Shown in pieces: positions 34,434-43,187 of a DNA stretch of 64,000 bases (its first letter is position 1; each line of letters opens with the position of its first letter). The position numbers and the translations under genes were made by a program. Below the pieces are notes generated by a model. That model made no database searches. It saw only the letters and a program-made list of their open reading frames with translations, and had not been told where the DNA came from. This DNA is from Bacteroidota bacterium (GTDB lineage Bacteria > Bacteroidota > Bacteroidia > Flavobacteriales > Flavobacteriaceae). Where the stretch lies: the NCBI GenBank assembly GCA_023434025.1, contig JAEYTL010000028.1:62001-126000 (forward strand). Reading direction: 5' to 3'.

Positions 34434-34517
34434 CAATTAAAAGATTAATTGGAAAATGTTTTGTAAGATTTTAACTTCAAGGCATCTTCACGTTCATTAA
34501 AAGTTTAAAATTTTTGA

Positions 34518-34598
34518 GGGGAGATACTCAAGCGGCCAACGAGGACGGACTGTAAATCCGTTGGGAAACCTTCGCAGGTTCGAATCCTGCTCTCCCCA
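34518..34598 (+). tRNA. tRNA-Tyr (anticodon GTA)
   Basis: Acceptor GGGGAGA / TCTCCCC, anticodon loop containing GTA (GGACTGTAAATCC), a long class II variable arm and T arm GCAGG TTCGAAT CCTGC. The CCA end is not encoded. Confidence 0.95.
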
Positions 34599-34628
34599 CA
34601 AATTTTAACTCGCATGGATTAATTTCTT

Positions 34629-34700
34629 GCCGATGTAGCTCAGGGGTAGAGTGCTTCCTTGGTAAGGAAGAGGTCACGGGTTCAAATCCCGTCATTGGCT
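34629..34700 (+). tRNA. tRNA-Thr (anticodon GGT)
   Basis: Acceptor GCCGATG / CATTGGC, D arm GCTC...GAGT, anticodon stem CTTCC/GGAAG with loop TTGGTAA, T arm ACGGG TTCAAAT CCCGT. The CCA end is not encoded. It is 54 bp upstream of tuf and probably cotranscribed with it. Confidence 0.95.
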
Positions 34701-34754
34701 CAAAATCGTAAGATTTAAACACTATTATATAACTAAGATTAAAAATTAAGTAAA

Positions 34755-35942
34755 ATGGCAAAAGAAAGTTTTAATCGTTCCAAACCGCACTTAAATATAG
34801 GTACAATTGGACACGTAGATCACGGTAAAACTACATTAACTGCGGCAATTACAAAAGTATTGTCTGAAAAAGGTTTCTGTCAAGCAAAATCGTTTGATCA
34901 AATTGATAACGCTCCTGAGGAGAAAGAGAGAGGTATTACAATCAATACTTCACACGTAGAGTATGAAACAGCTAACCGTCACTACGCTCACGTTGACTGT
35001 CCTGGTCACGCGGATTACGTTAAGAACATGGTTACTGGTGCTGCTCAGATGGACGGTGCTATCCTTGTAGTTGCTGCAACAGATGGTCCAATGCCACAAA
35101 CGCGTGAGCACATCCTTTTAGGGCGTCAGGTAGGTATTCCAAGAATCGTTGTATTCATGAATAAAGTGGATATGGTTGATGACGCTGAACTTTTAGAGTT
35201 GGTTGAAATGGAAATCAGAGACTTATTATCTTTCTATGATTATGATGGAGATAATGGTCCGGTTATCCAAGGCTCTGCTTTAGGAGGATTAAATGGAGAT
35301 GCTGCTTGGGTTGAAAAAATCATGGAATTAATGGATGCTGTTGATGCTTGGATCGAAGAGCCAGTACGTGACAACGCTAAACCATTCTTGATGCCGGTTG
35401 AAGACGTATTTACAATTACAGGTCGTGGAACTGTTGCAACAGGTCGTATCGAAACTGGAGTTGCTAATACTGGAGATCCGGTAGAAATCATTGGTATGGG
35501 TGCAGATAAATTGACTTCTACAGTAACCGGAGTTGAGATGTTTCGTAAGATCCTTGACAGAGGTGAAGCTGGAGATAACGTAGGTCTTTTATTGAGAGGT
35601 ATTGACAAAGCTGATATCCGAAGAGGTATGGTTATTTGTAAGCCAGGTTCAGTAAAACCACACGCTAAATTCAAAGCTGAGGTTTATATCTTGAAAAAAG
35701 AAGAAGGTGGTCGTCACACGCCATTCCACAACAACTATCGTCCACAGTTCTATGTAAGAACTACTGACGTAACCGGTACGATTTCTTTACCGGCTGGAGT
35801 TGAAATGGTTATGCCAGGTGATAACTTAACAATTAATGTTGATTTGTTAAGCCCAATCGCTCTTAACATTGGATTACGTTTCGCTATCCGTGAAGGAGGT
35901 AGAACAGTAGGTGCTGGTCAGGTAACTGAAATTCTAGACTAA
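34755..35942 (+). CDS. tuf: Elongation factor Tu
   Basis: A 395-residue GTPase that delivers aminoacyl-tRNA to the ribosome. G1 GHVDHGKTTL, switch I RGITINTSHVEYE, G3 DCPGHADYVKNM, G4 NKVDMVDD and G5 GSALG are all present, followed by domains 2 and 3 (FTITGRGTVATGRIETG; PFHNNYRPQFYVRTTDVTG). The codon usage shifts to C-ending and CGT codons compared with neighbouring surface genes, consistent with very high expression. It lies after three tRNA genes with no promoter of its own seen, and ends at a long hairpin. Confidence 0.98.
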   Translation: MAKESFNRSKPHLNIGTIGHVDHGKTTLTAAITKVLSEKGFCQAKSFDQIDNAPEEKERGITINTSHVEYETANRHYAHVDCPGHADYVKNMVTGAAQMDGAILVVAATDGPMPQTREHILLGRQVGIPRIVVFMNKVDMVDDAELLELVEMEIRDLLSFYDYDGDNGPVIQGSALGGLNGDAAWVEKIMELMDAVDAWIEEPVRDNAKPFLMPVEDVFTITGRGTVATGRIETGVANTGDPVEIIGMGADKLTSTVTGVEMFRKILDRGEAGDNVGLLLRGIDKADIRRGMVICKPGSVKPHAKFKAEVYILKKEEGGRHTPFHNNYRPQFYVRTTDVTGTISLPAGVEMVMPGDNLTINVDLLSPIALNIGLRFAIREGGRTVGAGQVTEILD

Positions 35943-35956
35943 TTCAAATATTATAC

Positions 35957-35991
35957 AAAGCCAGCGGTTTTTTTAAGATACCGCTGGCTTT
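35957..35991 (+). terminator. Hairpin after tuf
   Basis: A 12-bp perfect stem AAAGCCAGCGGT / ACCGCTGGCTTT followed by a short T-run (TTTT) and, 7 bp later, tRNA-Trp. It may be a partial terminator or an RNA-processing site. Confidence 0.65.
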
Positions 35992-35997
35992 TAACAA

Positions 35998-36068
35998 ACG
36001 GGTGTAGTTCAAGGGTAGAATAGCGGTCTCCAAAACCGTTGATGGGAGTTCGAATCTCTCCATCCGTG
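35998..36068 (+). tRNA. tRNA-Trp (anticodon CCA)
   Basis: Acceptor ACGGGTG / CATCCGT with discriminator G, anticodon loop CTCCAAA between GCGGT and ACCGT, T arm GGGAG TTCGAAT CTCTC. It lies 16 bp before secE, a usual arrangement of tRNA-Trp and secE. Confidence 0.95.
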
Positions 36069-36083
36069 CAAAAACAAATTATA

Positions 36084-36278
36084 ATGAAAGTTGTTAACTA
36101 TATAACAGAAGCTTTTCAGGAACTGAAATCTAACGTGACATGGTTGCCTTGGGCAGAGGTGCAGCGTTTAACCATTATTGTAGCGGTCTTTACAATTGTA
36201 TTTTCGTTGGCTACATGGGGAGTGGATGAGGTCTTTAGAAAGGCAATATCAGGATTTTTTAATTTGATAAAAGGATAG
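36084..36278 (+). CDS. secE: Preprotein translocase subunit SecE
   Basis: A 64-residue single-span membrane protein: a short cytoplasmic helix (NYITEAFQELKSNVTWLPW) then a transmembrane helix (about 29-50, LTIIVAVFTIVFSLATWGV) and an amphipathic end. It clamps SecY in the SecYEG channel. An in-frame ATG 45 bp upstream lies inside tRNA-Trp and is rejected as the start. It is 9 bp before nusG, the classic secE-nusG pair. Confidence 0.93.
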   Translation: MKVVNYITEAFQELKSNVTWLPWAEVQRLTIIVAVFTIVFSLATWGVDEVFRKAISGFFNLIKG

Positions 36279-36287
36279 TTTTCTGTT

Positions 36288-36839
36288 ATGGCTGATAGTA
36301 GTTTAAAAAAGTGGTATGTTGTTAGAGCTGTAAGTGGCCAGGAGAACAAGGTGAAAACTTATATCGAAAACGAAATTAATCGTCTTCAGTTAGCGGATTA
36401 TATAGCCCAGGTCTTGGTTCCTACCGAAAAAGTAGTGCAGGTAAGAGACGGAAAAAAAATAGCTAAAGATAAAGTCTATTTTCCCGGCTATGTGATGATA
36501 GAAGCTAACCTGGTAGGTGAAATTCCGCATATCATTAAATCTATTACCGGAGTAATTGGTTTTTTGGGCGAAGTAAAAGGCGGGGATCCCGTTCCTTTGC
36601 GATTGTCTGAGGTAAACAGAATGTTAGGTAAGGTTGATGAATTAGCTGTAACAGCCGATTCGCAAAATATACCGTTTAATATCGGAGAAACAATCAAAGT
36701 GATTGACGGTCCTTTTAACGGTTTCAATGGTACCGTTGAAAAAATAAATGAAGAAAAGCGTAAACTGGAAGTAATGGTGAAAATTTTCGGAAGAAAAACA
36801 CCTTTAGAATTAGGGTTTATGCAAGTTGAAAAAGTATAA
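36288..36839 (+). CDS. nusG: Transcription termination/antitermination factor NusG
   Basis: A 183-residue factor: N-terminal NGN domain (KKWYVVRAVSGQENKVKTYI, then YFPGYVMIEAN and ITGVIGFLGE) and C-terminal KOW domain (IGETIKVIDGPFNGFNGTVE, residues about 128-160). It binds RNA polymerase over the cleft and links it to Rho or to ribosomal protein S10. It is in the usual position between secE and rplK. Confidence 0.96.
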   Translation: MADSSLKKWYVVRAVSGQENKVKTYIENEINRLQLADYIAQVLVPTEKVVQVRDGKKIAKDKVYFPGYVMIEANLVGEIPHIIKSITGVIGFLGEVKGGDPVPLRLSEVNRMLGKVDELAVTADSQNIPFNIGETIKVIDGPFNGFNGTVEKINEEKRKLEVMVKIFGRKTPLELGFMQVEKV

Positions 36840-36859
36840 TTTGTTACATTATTATAAAC

Positions 36860-36885
36860 CGCATCTTGCTTCCAATTGAGATGTG
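36860..36885 (+). promoter_or_regulatory. Leader hairpin before rplK, candidate L1 site or attenuator
   Basis: CGCATCT pairs with AGATGTG (one G-T) around a 12-nt loop in the 66-bp nusG-rplK gap, followed a few bases later by seven Ts. L1 autoregulates rplKA in other bacteria by binding such a leader. Assignment here is inference. Confidence 0.35.
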
Positions 36886-36905
36886 CTAAATTTTTTTAAA
36901 ACACA

Positions 36906-37343
36906 ATGGCTAAAGAAGTTAGTAAAGTAGTTAAACTACAAGTAAAGGGAGGTGCCGCGAATCCTTCGCCACCGGTTGGACCTGCTTTGGGAGCTGCTGG
37001 GGTTAACATTATGGAGTTCTGTAAGCAGTTTAATGCCAGAACACAGGATAAACCCGGCAAAGTTTTACCAGTACAAATTACTGTGTACAAAGACAAATCA
37101 TTTGATTTTGTTGTTAAAACTCCACCTGCTGCTATCCAGTTATTGGATGCAACAAAGCTAAAGTCTGGTTCAGGTCAACCAAATCGTAAAAAAGTAGCTA
37201 GCGTTACTTGGGATCAAATTAGAACAATTGCCGAAGACAAAATGGTAGATTTAAATGCATTTACTATCGAGTCTGCTATGAGTATGATAGCAGGTACAGC
37301 TCGTTCTATGGGTATAACAGTATCAGGAGTTGCTCCTTTTTAA
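36906..37343 (+). CDS. rplK: 50S ribosomal protein uL11
   Basis: A 145-residue protein (KLQVKGGAANPSPPVGPALG, FCKQFNARTQ, and C-terminal GTARSMGITVSG). It binds the GTPase-associated centre of 23S rRNA and contacts elongation factors. Full length; first gene of the ribosomal-protein part of the operon, 13 bp before rplA. Confidence 0.98.
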   Translation: MAKEVSKVVKLQVKGGAANPSPPVGPALGAAGVNIMEFCKQFNARTQDKPGKVLPVQITVYKDKSFDFVVKTPPAAIQLLDATKLKSGSGQPNRKKVASVTWDQIRTIAEDKMVDLNAFTIESAMSMIAGTARSMGITVSGVAPF

Positions 37344-37356
37344 TTAAAAGAAAGAC

Positions 37357-38046
37357 ATGGCAAAATTGACAAAAAAGCAAAAAGAGGCTGCAGCAAAAAT
37401 TGAAAAAAGCAAATTATACTCTTTAAAAGATGCTTCGGCATTATTAAAAGAAGTTGCTTCTGCAAAATTTGATGAGTCTGTTGATATCGCAGTAAAGTTA
37501 GGAGTAGACCCTAGAAAAGCGAATCAAATGGTAAGAGGTGTGGTAGCATTACCGCACGGAACGGGTAAAGATGTTAGAGTTTTAGCACTTGTTACTCCGG
37601 ATAAAGAAGCGGAAGCTAAAGCTGCTGGTGCTGACCATGTAGGTTTAGATGATTATCTGCAAAAAATCAAAGACGGCTGGACAGATGTTGATGTTATCAT
37701 CACGATGCCTGCTGTAATGGGTAAATTAGGTCCGTTAGGTCGTATTTTAGGTCCCAGAGGTTTGATGCCTAACCCTAAAACAGGTACGGTAACAATGGAT
37801 GTTGCTAAAGCTGTTCAAGAGGTAAAAGCAGGTAAAATCGACTTTAAAGTTGATAAAACGGGTATTGTTCACGCCGGAATCGGAAGAGTTTCTTTCGATG
37901 CTGACAAAATCGTAGATAACGCTCACGAAATTATTCAAACATTAATCAAAATGAAACCAACTGCAGCCAAAGGTACTTATATCAAGTCTATCCACTTGTC
38001 CAGTACAATGAGTCCTGCAATTGCTTTAGATCCTAAAGCAGTTTAA
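37357..38046 (+). CDS. rplA: 50S ribosomal protein uL1
   Basis: A 229-residue L1-stalk protein (SVDIAVKLGVDPRKANQMVR, then GRILGPRGLMPNPKTGTVT and VDKTGIVHAGIGRVSFD). It helps release deacylated tRNA and is a translational repressor of rplKA in many bacteria. Full length and directly downstream of rplK. Confidence 0.98.
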   Translation: MAKLTKKQKEAAAKIEKSKLYSLKDASALLKEVASAKFDESVDIAVKLGVDPRKANQMVRGVVALPHGTGKDVRVLALVTPDKEAEAKAAGADHVGLDDYLQKIKDGWTDVDVIITMPAVMGKLGPLGRILGPRGLMPNPKTGTVTMDVAKAVQEVKAGKIDFKVDKTGIVHAGIGRVSFDADKIVDNAHEIIQTLIKMKPTAAKGTYIKSIHLSSTMSPAIALDPKAV

Positions 38047-38068
38047 TTGGTAGTTAAACAATTATATT

Positions 38069-38584
38069 ATGACTAGAGAAGAAAAATCAAGAGTTATTGA
38101 GGATTTAACTGCACAGTTGGCTGATAGTAATGTTGTCTACATTGCAGATATTTCTAACCTTAATGCTGAAACTACTTCTAATCTGAGAAGAGCTTGCTTT
38201 AAAGCCGGAATCCAATTGAATGTTGTTAAAAACACATTGTTGGAGAAAGCGATGGAAGCTTCTGATAACGATTATGGAGATTTACCTTCAATATTAAAGG
38301 GAAATACTTCAATAATGATTGCTGAGAACGGAAACGCTCCTGCAAAAATCATTAAAGAATTCCGCAAAAAATCAGATAAACCAATCTTAAAAGGAGCTTA
38401 TATTCATCAAGCGGTATTTATTGGTGATAACCAATTAGATGCTCTTGTAGCTCTTAAATCTAAAGAAGAAGTTATCGGAGAAATTATCGGTCTTCTTCAA
38501 TCTCCTGCTAAAAATGTTGTGTCTGCTCTTAAATCAGGTGGAGGCAAAATTGCAGGAATTGTTAAAACCTTATCAGAAAGATAA
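38069..38584 (+). CDS. rplJ: 50S ribosomal protein uL10
   Basis: A 171-residue protein (MTREEKSRVIEDLTAQLADS, then VVKNTLLEKAME and a C-terminal helix AKNVVSALKSGGGKIAGIVK that anchors L7/L12 dimers). It forms the base of the stalk. The preceding gap is only 22 bp, too short for the long structured L10 leader found in E. coli, so L10-L12 autoregulation, if any, must work differently here. Confidence 0.97.
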   Translation: MTREEKSRVIEDLTAQLADSNVVYIADISNLNAETTSNLRRACFKAGIQLNVVKNTLLEKAMEASDNDYGDLPSILKGNTSIMIAENGNAPAKIIKEFRKKSDKPILKGAYIHQAVFIGDNQLDALVALKSKEEVIGEIIGLLQSPAKNVVSALKSGGGKIAGIVKTLSER

Positions 38585-38646
38585 GAACCCCGCGAGAACG
38601 CACTTAATAAATTATATTTTACAAACTATTTAAATCGATAGAAAAA

Positions 38647-39024
38647 ATGGCAGATTTGAAACAATTCGCAGAACAATTAGTTAACTTGACAGTTAAAGAA
38701 GTTAACGAATTAGCAACAATTTTAAAAGATGAGTATGGTATCGAGCCTGCAGCTGCTGCTGTAGTTGCTGGTCCTGCTGTAGGTGGTGGTGATACTGCTG
38801 CTGCTGAAGAGCAAACGGAGTTTACTGTAGTATTAAAAGACGCTGGTGCTTCTAAATTAGCTGTAGTTAAAGCGGTTAAAGAATTAACAGGTTTAGGTCT
38901 TAAAGAAGCTAAAGATTTAGTTGATGCTGCACCTGCAAATGTAAAAGAAGGTGTTTCTAAAGATGAGGCTGAAGGTCTTAAAAAATCATTAGAAGAAGCT
39001 GGAGCTGTAGTTGAGCTTAAATAA
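38647..39024 (+). CDS. rplL: 50S ribosomal protein bL12 (L7/L12)
   Basis: A 125-residue stalk protein with an N-terminal dimerisation helix (MADLKQFAEQLVNLTVKEVN), an Ala/Gly-rich hinge (about 37-55) and the C-terminal factor-binding domain (KLAVVKAVKELTGLGLKEAK). It recruits GTPase translation factors. The codon bias is strong, as expected for the most abundant ribosomal protein. It is followed by a 266-bp leader before rpoB. Confidence 0.98.
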   Translation: MADLKQFAEQLVNLTVKEVNELATILKDEYGIEPAAAAVVAGPAVGGGDTAAAEEQTEFTVVLKDAGASKLAVVKAVKELTGLGLKEAKDLVDAAPANVKEGVSKDEAEGLKKSLEEAGAVVELK

Positions 39025-39047
39025 GCAAACTTAGGTTTTAAGAACTA

Positions 39048-39090
39048 GGTTTAGGTCTTGGATTAACCTCCAACGGCCTAAACCATTTTT
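39048..39090 (+). terminator. Partial terminator/attenuator between rplL and rpoB
   Basis: GGTTTAGG pairs with CCTAAACC (8 bp) with an inner TTGG/CCAA helix, then ATTTTT. Further on, CGTATA...TATACG and ATAATAAAAT/ATTTTATTAT arms suggest a second AT-rich structure. The position fits the known partial termination or RNA processing between rplL and rpoB in other bacteria. Confidence 0.5.
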
Positions 39091-39290
39091 CGTATAATAA
39101 AATAAAAACAAATTTTATTATCATATTAGTTTAATATACGAAAAGATTTTTGATCGATACGAAGAAAAAAAATAAATAAGTTAATCTCATTTTGTTTTTA
39201 GAGATGTATCGGTTTTAAAAAAGAAAGTATAAATTAAACAGTGTAATTACACAAAAAATTACTTTTTTTTAATCAAAATTTTGTCCATTG

Positions 39291-42200
39291 ATGATAACAA
39301 ATCAGACTGAAAGATTGAATTTTGCCTCAACAAAAAATATACCTCAATATCCTGATTTTCTGGATATTCAGGTAAAATCTTTTAAAGATTTCTTCCAACT
39401 GGAAACTAAATCTGACGAAAGAGGCAACGAAGGTCTATATAACACCTTCATGGAAAATTTTCCAATCACCGATACAAGAAACAATTTCGTACTTGAATTT
39501 TTAGACTATTTTGTAGATCCGCCCCGTTACTCAATTTCAGAATGTATCGAGAGAGGTTTAACTTATAGTGTGCCGTTAAAAGCAAGACTAAAACTTTATT
39601 GTACAGATCCGGAACATGAAGACTTTGAAACAATAGTACAGGATGTCTATTTAGGTACTATTCCCTATATGACACCCAGTGGTACTTTTGTAATCAATGG
39701 TGCCGAAAGAGTTGTTGTATCGCAGTTGCACCGTTCACCGGGTGTTTTCTTTGGACAATCATTCCATGCCAATGGAACGAAATTATATTCTGCCCGTGTA
39801 ATTCCTTTCAAGGGCTCATGGATAGAATTTGCTACCGATATCAACAACGTAATGTATGCGTATATCGATAGAAAGAAAAAATTACCTGTAACTACTTTAT
39901 TCCGTGCAATCGGTTTTGAAAGAGATAAAGATATCCTTGAAATCTTTGACCTTGCAGAAGAAATAAAAGTTTCTAAAACAGGACTTAAAAAATACATCGG
40001 TCGTAAATTGGCTGCACGTGTGTTAAACACCTGGCATGAAGATTTCGTGGATGAAGATACCGGAGAAGTGGTTTCTATCGAAAGAAACGAAATCATCTTA
40101 GATCGTGATACGATTATCGATAAAGATAATGTGGAAGAAATCATCGATTCTAATGTAAAATCTATTTTGTTGCACAAAGAGGATAATAATCAGGCAGATT
40201 ACGCAATTATCCACAACACGTTACAAAAAGATCCGACCAACTCAGAAAAAGAAGCCGTTGAGCACATCTATCGTCAGTTGCGTAATGCGGAACCGCCTGA
40301 TGAAGAAACAGCTCGTGGTATTATCGATAAATTGTTCTTTTCAGATCAACGTTATAACTTAGGTGAAGTTGGTCGTTACAGAATGAACAAAAAATTAGGT
40401 TTGGATATCCCAATGGAAAAGCAAGTGTTGACCAAAGAGGATATTATTACTATCGTAAAATATTTGATTGAATTAATCAACTCGAAAGCAGAGATTGATG
40501 ATATTGATCACTTATCAAACCGTCGTGTCAGAACAGTTGGAGAGCAGCTTTCTGCACAATTTGGTGTAGGTCTTGCCCGTATGGCGAGAACTATCCGGGA
40601 AAGAATGAATGTTAGAGATAATGAGGTGTTTACACCGATTGATTTGATCAATGCCAAAACATTATCATCGGTAATTAACTCTTTCTTCGGAACCAATCAG
40701 TTATCTCAATTCATGGATCAGACAAATCCGTTGGCAGAGATTACACACAAAAGAAGATTGTCTGCACTGGGACCAGGTGGTCTTTCAAGAGAAAGAGCCG
40801 GATTCGAGGTGCGTGACGTTCACTATACACATTATGGCCGTCTTTGTCCGATTGAAACACCTGAAGGGCCAAACATTGGTTTGATTTCTTCACTTGGAGT
40901 TTATGCAAAAGTAAACGGAATGGGATTCATCGAAACACCTTACCGTCAGGTTACAAATGGTGTGGTTGATTTGAAATCAGAACCAATCTATTTAAGTGCA
41001 GAAGAAGAAGAAGGTAAAATGATTGCTCAGGCAAACATTGATATGGATGAAAGCGGTAAAATTATTTCGGATAAAGTTATTGCCCGTGAAGAGGGTGACT
41101 TCCCGGTAGTAGAACCAAATGTTGTTCATTATACAGACGTTGCTCCAAACCAGATTGCCTCGATTTCAGCTTCATTGATTCCTTTCCTGGAACACGATGA
41201 TGCGAACCGGGCGTTGATGGGATCGAACATGATGCGTCAGGCCGTCCCTTTGTTGCGTCCTGAATCTCCGATAGTTGGAACCGGATTAGAAAGACAGGTT
41301 GCTTCTGATTCCAGGGTATTGATTAATGCAGAAGGAAATGGAGTAGTAGAATATGTTGATTCTGAAAAAATTACCATTAAGTACGATCGGACTGATGAAG
41401 AGCGTATGGTTAGTTTTGATTCAGATGATAAAACATACCAGTTAATTAAGTTCCAGAAAACAAATCAGAGTACTTGTATTAACCTGAAACCGATTGTCAG
41501 AAAAGGAGACAGGGTAACAAAAGGACAAGTATTGTGTGAAGGATATGCTACGCAAAATGGTGAATTAGCCATCGGTAGAAACCTTAAAGTGGCCTTTATG
41601 CCATGGAAAGGTTACAACTTTGAGGATGCAATCGTAATTTCTGAAAAAGTGGTTCGTGATGATATTTTCACATCCATCCACATTGATGATTATTCATTGG
41701 AAGTTCGGGATACTAAATTAGGGAACGAAGAGTTAACGAATGATATTCCTAACGTTTCTGAAGAAGCGACGAAAGATTTGGATGAAAACGGTATGATCAG
41801 AATTGGAGCGGAAGTAAAGCCCGGCGACATTCTTATCGGAAAGATTACGCCAAAAGGAGAGTCAGATCCAACACCGGAGGAAAAGTTATTGCGTGCTATT
41901 TTTGGTGACAAAGCCGGGGATGTGAAAGATGCTTCGTTAAAAGCTTCCCCTTCATTACACGGTGTTGTACTTGATAAGAAATTATTTGCAAGAGCTGTTA
42001 AAGATAAACGTAAACGTACTAAAGATAAAGATGATTTGGCTTCATTAGAGATGGAATTCGAAGTGAAGTTCAATGAATTAAAAGATAAATTAGTAGATAA
42101 ATTATTCAACATTGTAAACGGGAAAACATCGCAGGGTGTAATGAACGATTTAGGGGAAGAGGTTTTGCCGAAAGGTAAAAAATATACCCAGAAAATGTTG

Positions 42201-43103
42201 AATGCCGTTGAAGATTTTGCTCACTTAACAAAAGGGCAATGGGTTGCCGATGATGAAACCAATGTGTTGGTTAACGATTTGATTCACAATTATAAAATCA
42301 AATTGAATGACTTGCAAGGTGCGTTAAGAAGAGAGAAATTCACCATTACGGTTGGAGATGAATTACCGGCCGGAATCCTGAAACTGGCTAAAGTTTACAT
42401 CGCTAAGAAACGTAAATTGAAAGTAGGGGATAAAATGGCGGGTCGTCACGGAAATAAAGGTATTGTTGCCCGTATCGTGAGAGATGAAGACATGCCGTTC
42501 CTTGAAGACGGAACACCGGTTGATATCGTGTTGAATCCACTTGGGGTACCTTCGCGTATGAACATCGGTCAGATTTATGAAACGGTATTAGGATGGGCAG
42601 GAATGAATTTAGGTCAAAAGTATGCTACTCCGATTTTTGACGGTGCTTCTATTGATCAGATTAACGAACTGACCGACAAAGCCGGAATCCCAAGATTTGG
42701 TCACACTTATTTATACGACGGCGGAACAGGAGAACGTTTCCACCAGCCGGCAACGGTAGGTGTTATCTACATGTTGAAATTAGGACACATGATTGATGAC
42801 AAGATGCACGCACGTTCTATCGGTCCTTATTCGTTGATTACACAACAGCCATTGGGTGGTAAAGCTCAATTTGGAGGTCAGCGTTTTGGAGAGATGGAGG
42901 TTTGGGCTCTTGAAGCTTATGGTGCTTCCAGTACCTTAAGAGAAATATTGACGGTAAAATCTGATGACGTGATTGGTAGAGCTAAAACGTACGAGTCTAT
43001 CGTAAAAGGAGAGCCGATGCCAGAACCGGGATTGCCAGAATCATTCAACGTATTAATGCACGAATTGAAAGGTCTTGGTTTAGACATCAGATTAGAAGAA
43101 TAA
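39291..43103 (+). CDS. rpoB: DNA-directed RNA polymerase subunit beta
   Basis: A 1270-residue catalytic subunit. The ATG is preferred over a TTG one codon upstream. The rifampicin-binding region is FFGTNQLSQFMDQTNPLAEI then THKRRLSALGPGGLSRERAG, with the usual Asp, His and Ser at the main resistance sites, so no classical resistance change is visible. Later landmarks include MPWKGYNFEDAIVISEKVV, GRHGNKGIVARIV and the C-terminal FGGQRFGEMEVWALEAYGA. Together with RpoC it forms the active-site cleft. Full length for Bacteroidota. Confidence 0.98.
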   Translation: MITNQTERLNFASTKNIPQYPDFLDIQVKSFKDFFQLETKSDERGNEGLYNTFMENFPITDTRNNFVLEFLDYFVDPPRYSISECIERGLTYSVPLKARLKLYCTDPEHEDFETIVQDVYLGTIPYMTPSGTFVINGAERVVVSQLHRSPGVFFGQSFHANGTKLYSARVIPFKGSWIEFATDINNVMYAYIDRKKKLPVTTLFRAIGFERDKDILEIFDLAEEIKVSKTGLKKYIGRKLAARVLNTWHEDFVDEDTGEVVSIERNEIILDRDTIIDKDNVEEIIDSNVKSILLHKEDNNQADYAIIHNTLQKDPTNSEKEAVEHIYRQLRNAEPPDEETARGIIDKLFFSDQRYNLGEVGRYRMNKKLGLDIPMEKQVLTKEDIITIVKYLIELINSKAEIDDIDHLSNRRVRTVGEQLSAQFGVGLARMARTIRERMNVRDNEVFTPIDLINAKTLSSVINSFFGTNQLSQFMDQTNPLAEITHKRRLSALGPGGLSRERAGFEVRDVHYTHYGRLCPIETPEGPNIGLISSLGVYAKVNGMGFIETPYRQVTNGVVDLKSEPIYLSAEEEEGKMIAQANIDMDESGKIISDKVIAREEGDFPVVEPNVVHYTDVAPNQIASISASLIPFLEHDDANRALMGSNMMRQAVPLLRPESPIVGTGLERQVASDSRVLINAEGNGVVEYVDSEKITIKYDRTDEERMVSFDSDDKTYQLIKFQKTNQSTCINLKPIVRKGDRVTKGQVLCEGYATQNGELAIGRNLKVAFMPWKGYNFEDAIVISEKVVRDDIFTSIHIDDYSLEVRDTKLGNEELTNDIPNVSEEATKDLDENGMIRIGAEVKPGDILIGKITPKGESDPTPEEKLLRAIFGDKAGDVKDASLKASPSLHGVVLDKKLFARAVKDKRKRTKDKDDLASLEMEFEVKFNELKDKLVDKLFNIVNGKTSQGVMNDLGEEVLPKGKKYTQKMLNAVEDFAHLTKGQWVADDETNVLVNDLIHNYKIKLNDLQGALRREKFTITVGDELPAGILKLAKVYIAKKRKLKVGDKMAGRHGNKGIVARIVRDEDMPFLEDGTPVDIVLNPLGVPSRMNIGQIYETVLGWAGMNLGQKYATPIFDGASIDQINELTDKAGIPRFGHTYLYDGGTGERFHQPATVGVIYMLKLGHMIDDKMHARSIGPYSLITQQPLGGKAQFGGQRFGEMEVWALEAYGASSTLREILTVKSDDVIGRAKTYESIVKGEPMPEPGLPESFNVLMHELKGLGLDIRLEE

Positions 43104-43110
43104 TAGCATT

Positions 43111-43164
43111 GTTTCAGGTTTCAGGTTTCAAGTTTATTGCGACCTGAAACTTAAAACTTGAAAC
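43111..43164. repeat. Heptad-repeat inverted element in the rpoB-rpoC gap
   Basis: The left arm is GTTTCAGGTTTCAGGTTTCA then AGTTT, a tandem of the heptamer GGTTTCA/AGTTT; the right arm is CCTGAAACTTAAAACTTGAA then AC. The arms can form a long imperfect hairpin. From memory, CTGAAAC/TTGAAAC arrays are dispersed in flavobacterial intergenic regions, so this may be a mobile or expanding short repeat. Confidence 0.6.
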
Positions 43165-43187
43165 AAAATAAACAAAATTTATTGACT

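Noticed and set aside
34528..34761. Minus-strand open frame (77 codons) containing GFEPVTSSLPRKHSTPELHR
   Set aside because: It lies across tRNA-Tyr and tRNA-Thr on the opposite strand; this peptide is a familiar artefact of translating tRNA genes.
40600..40860. Rifampicin-resistance change in rpoB
   Set aside because: The residues at the main resistance positions (Asp in FMDQ, His in THKRR, Ser in LSALGP) are wild type.
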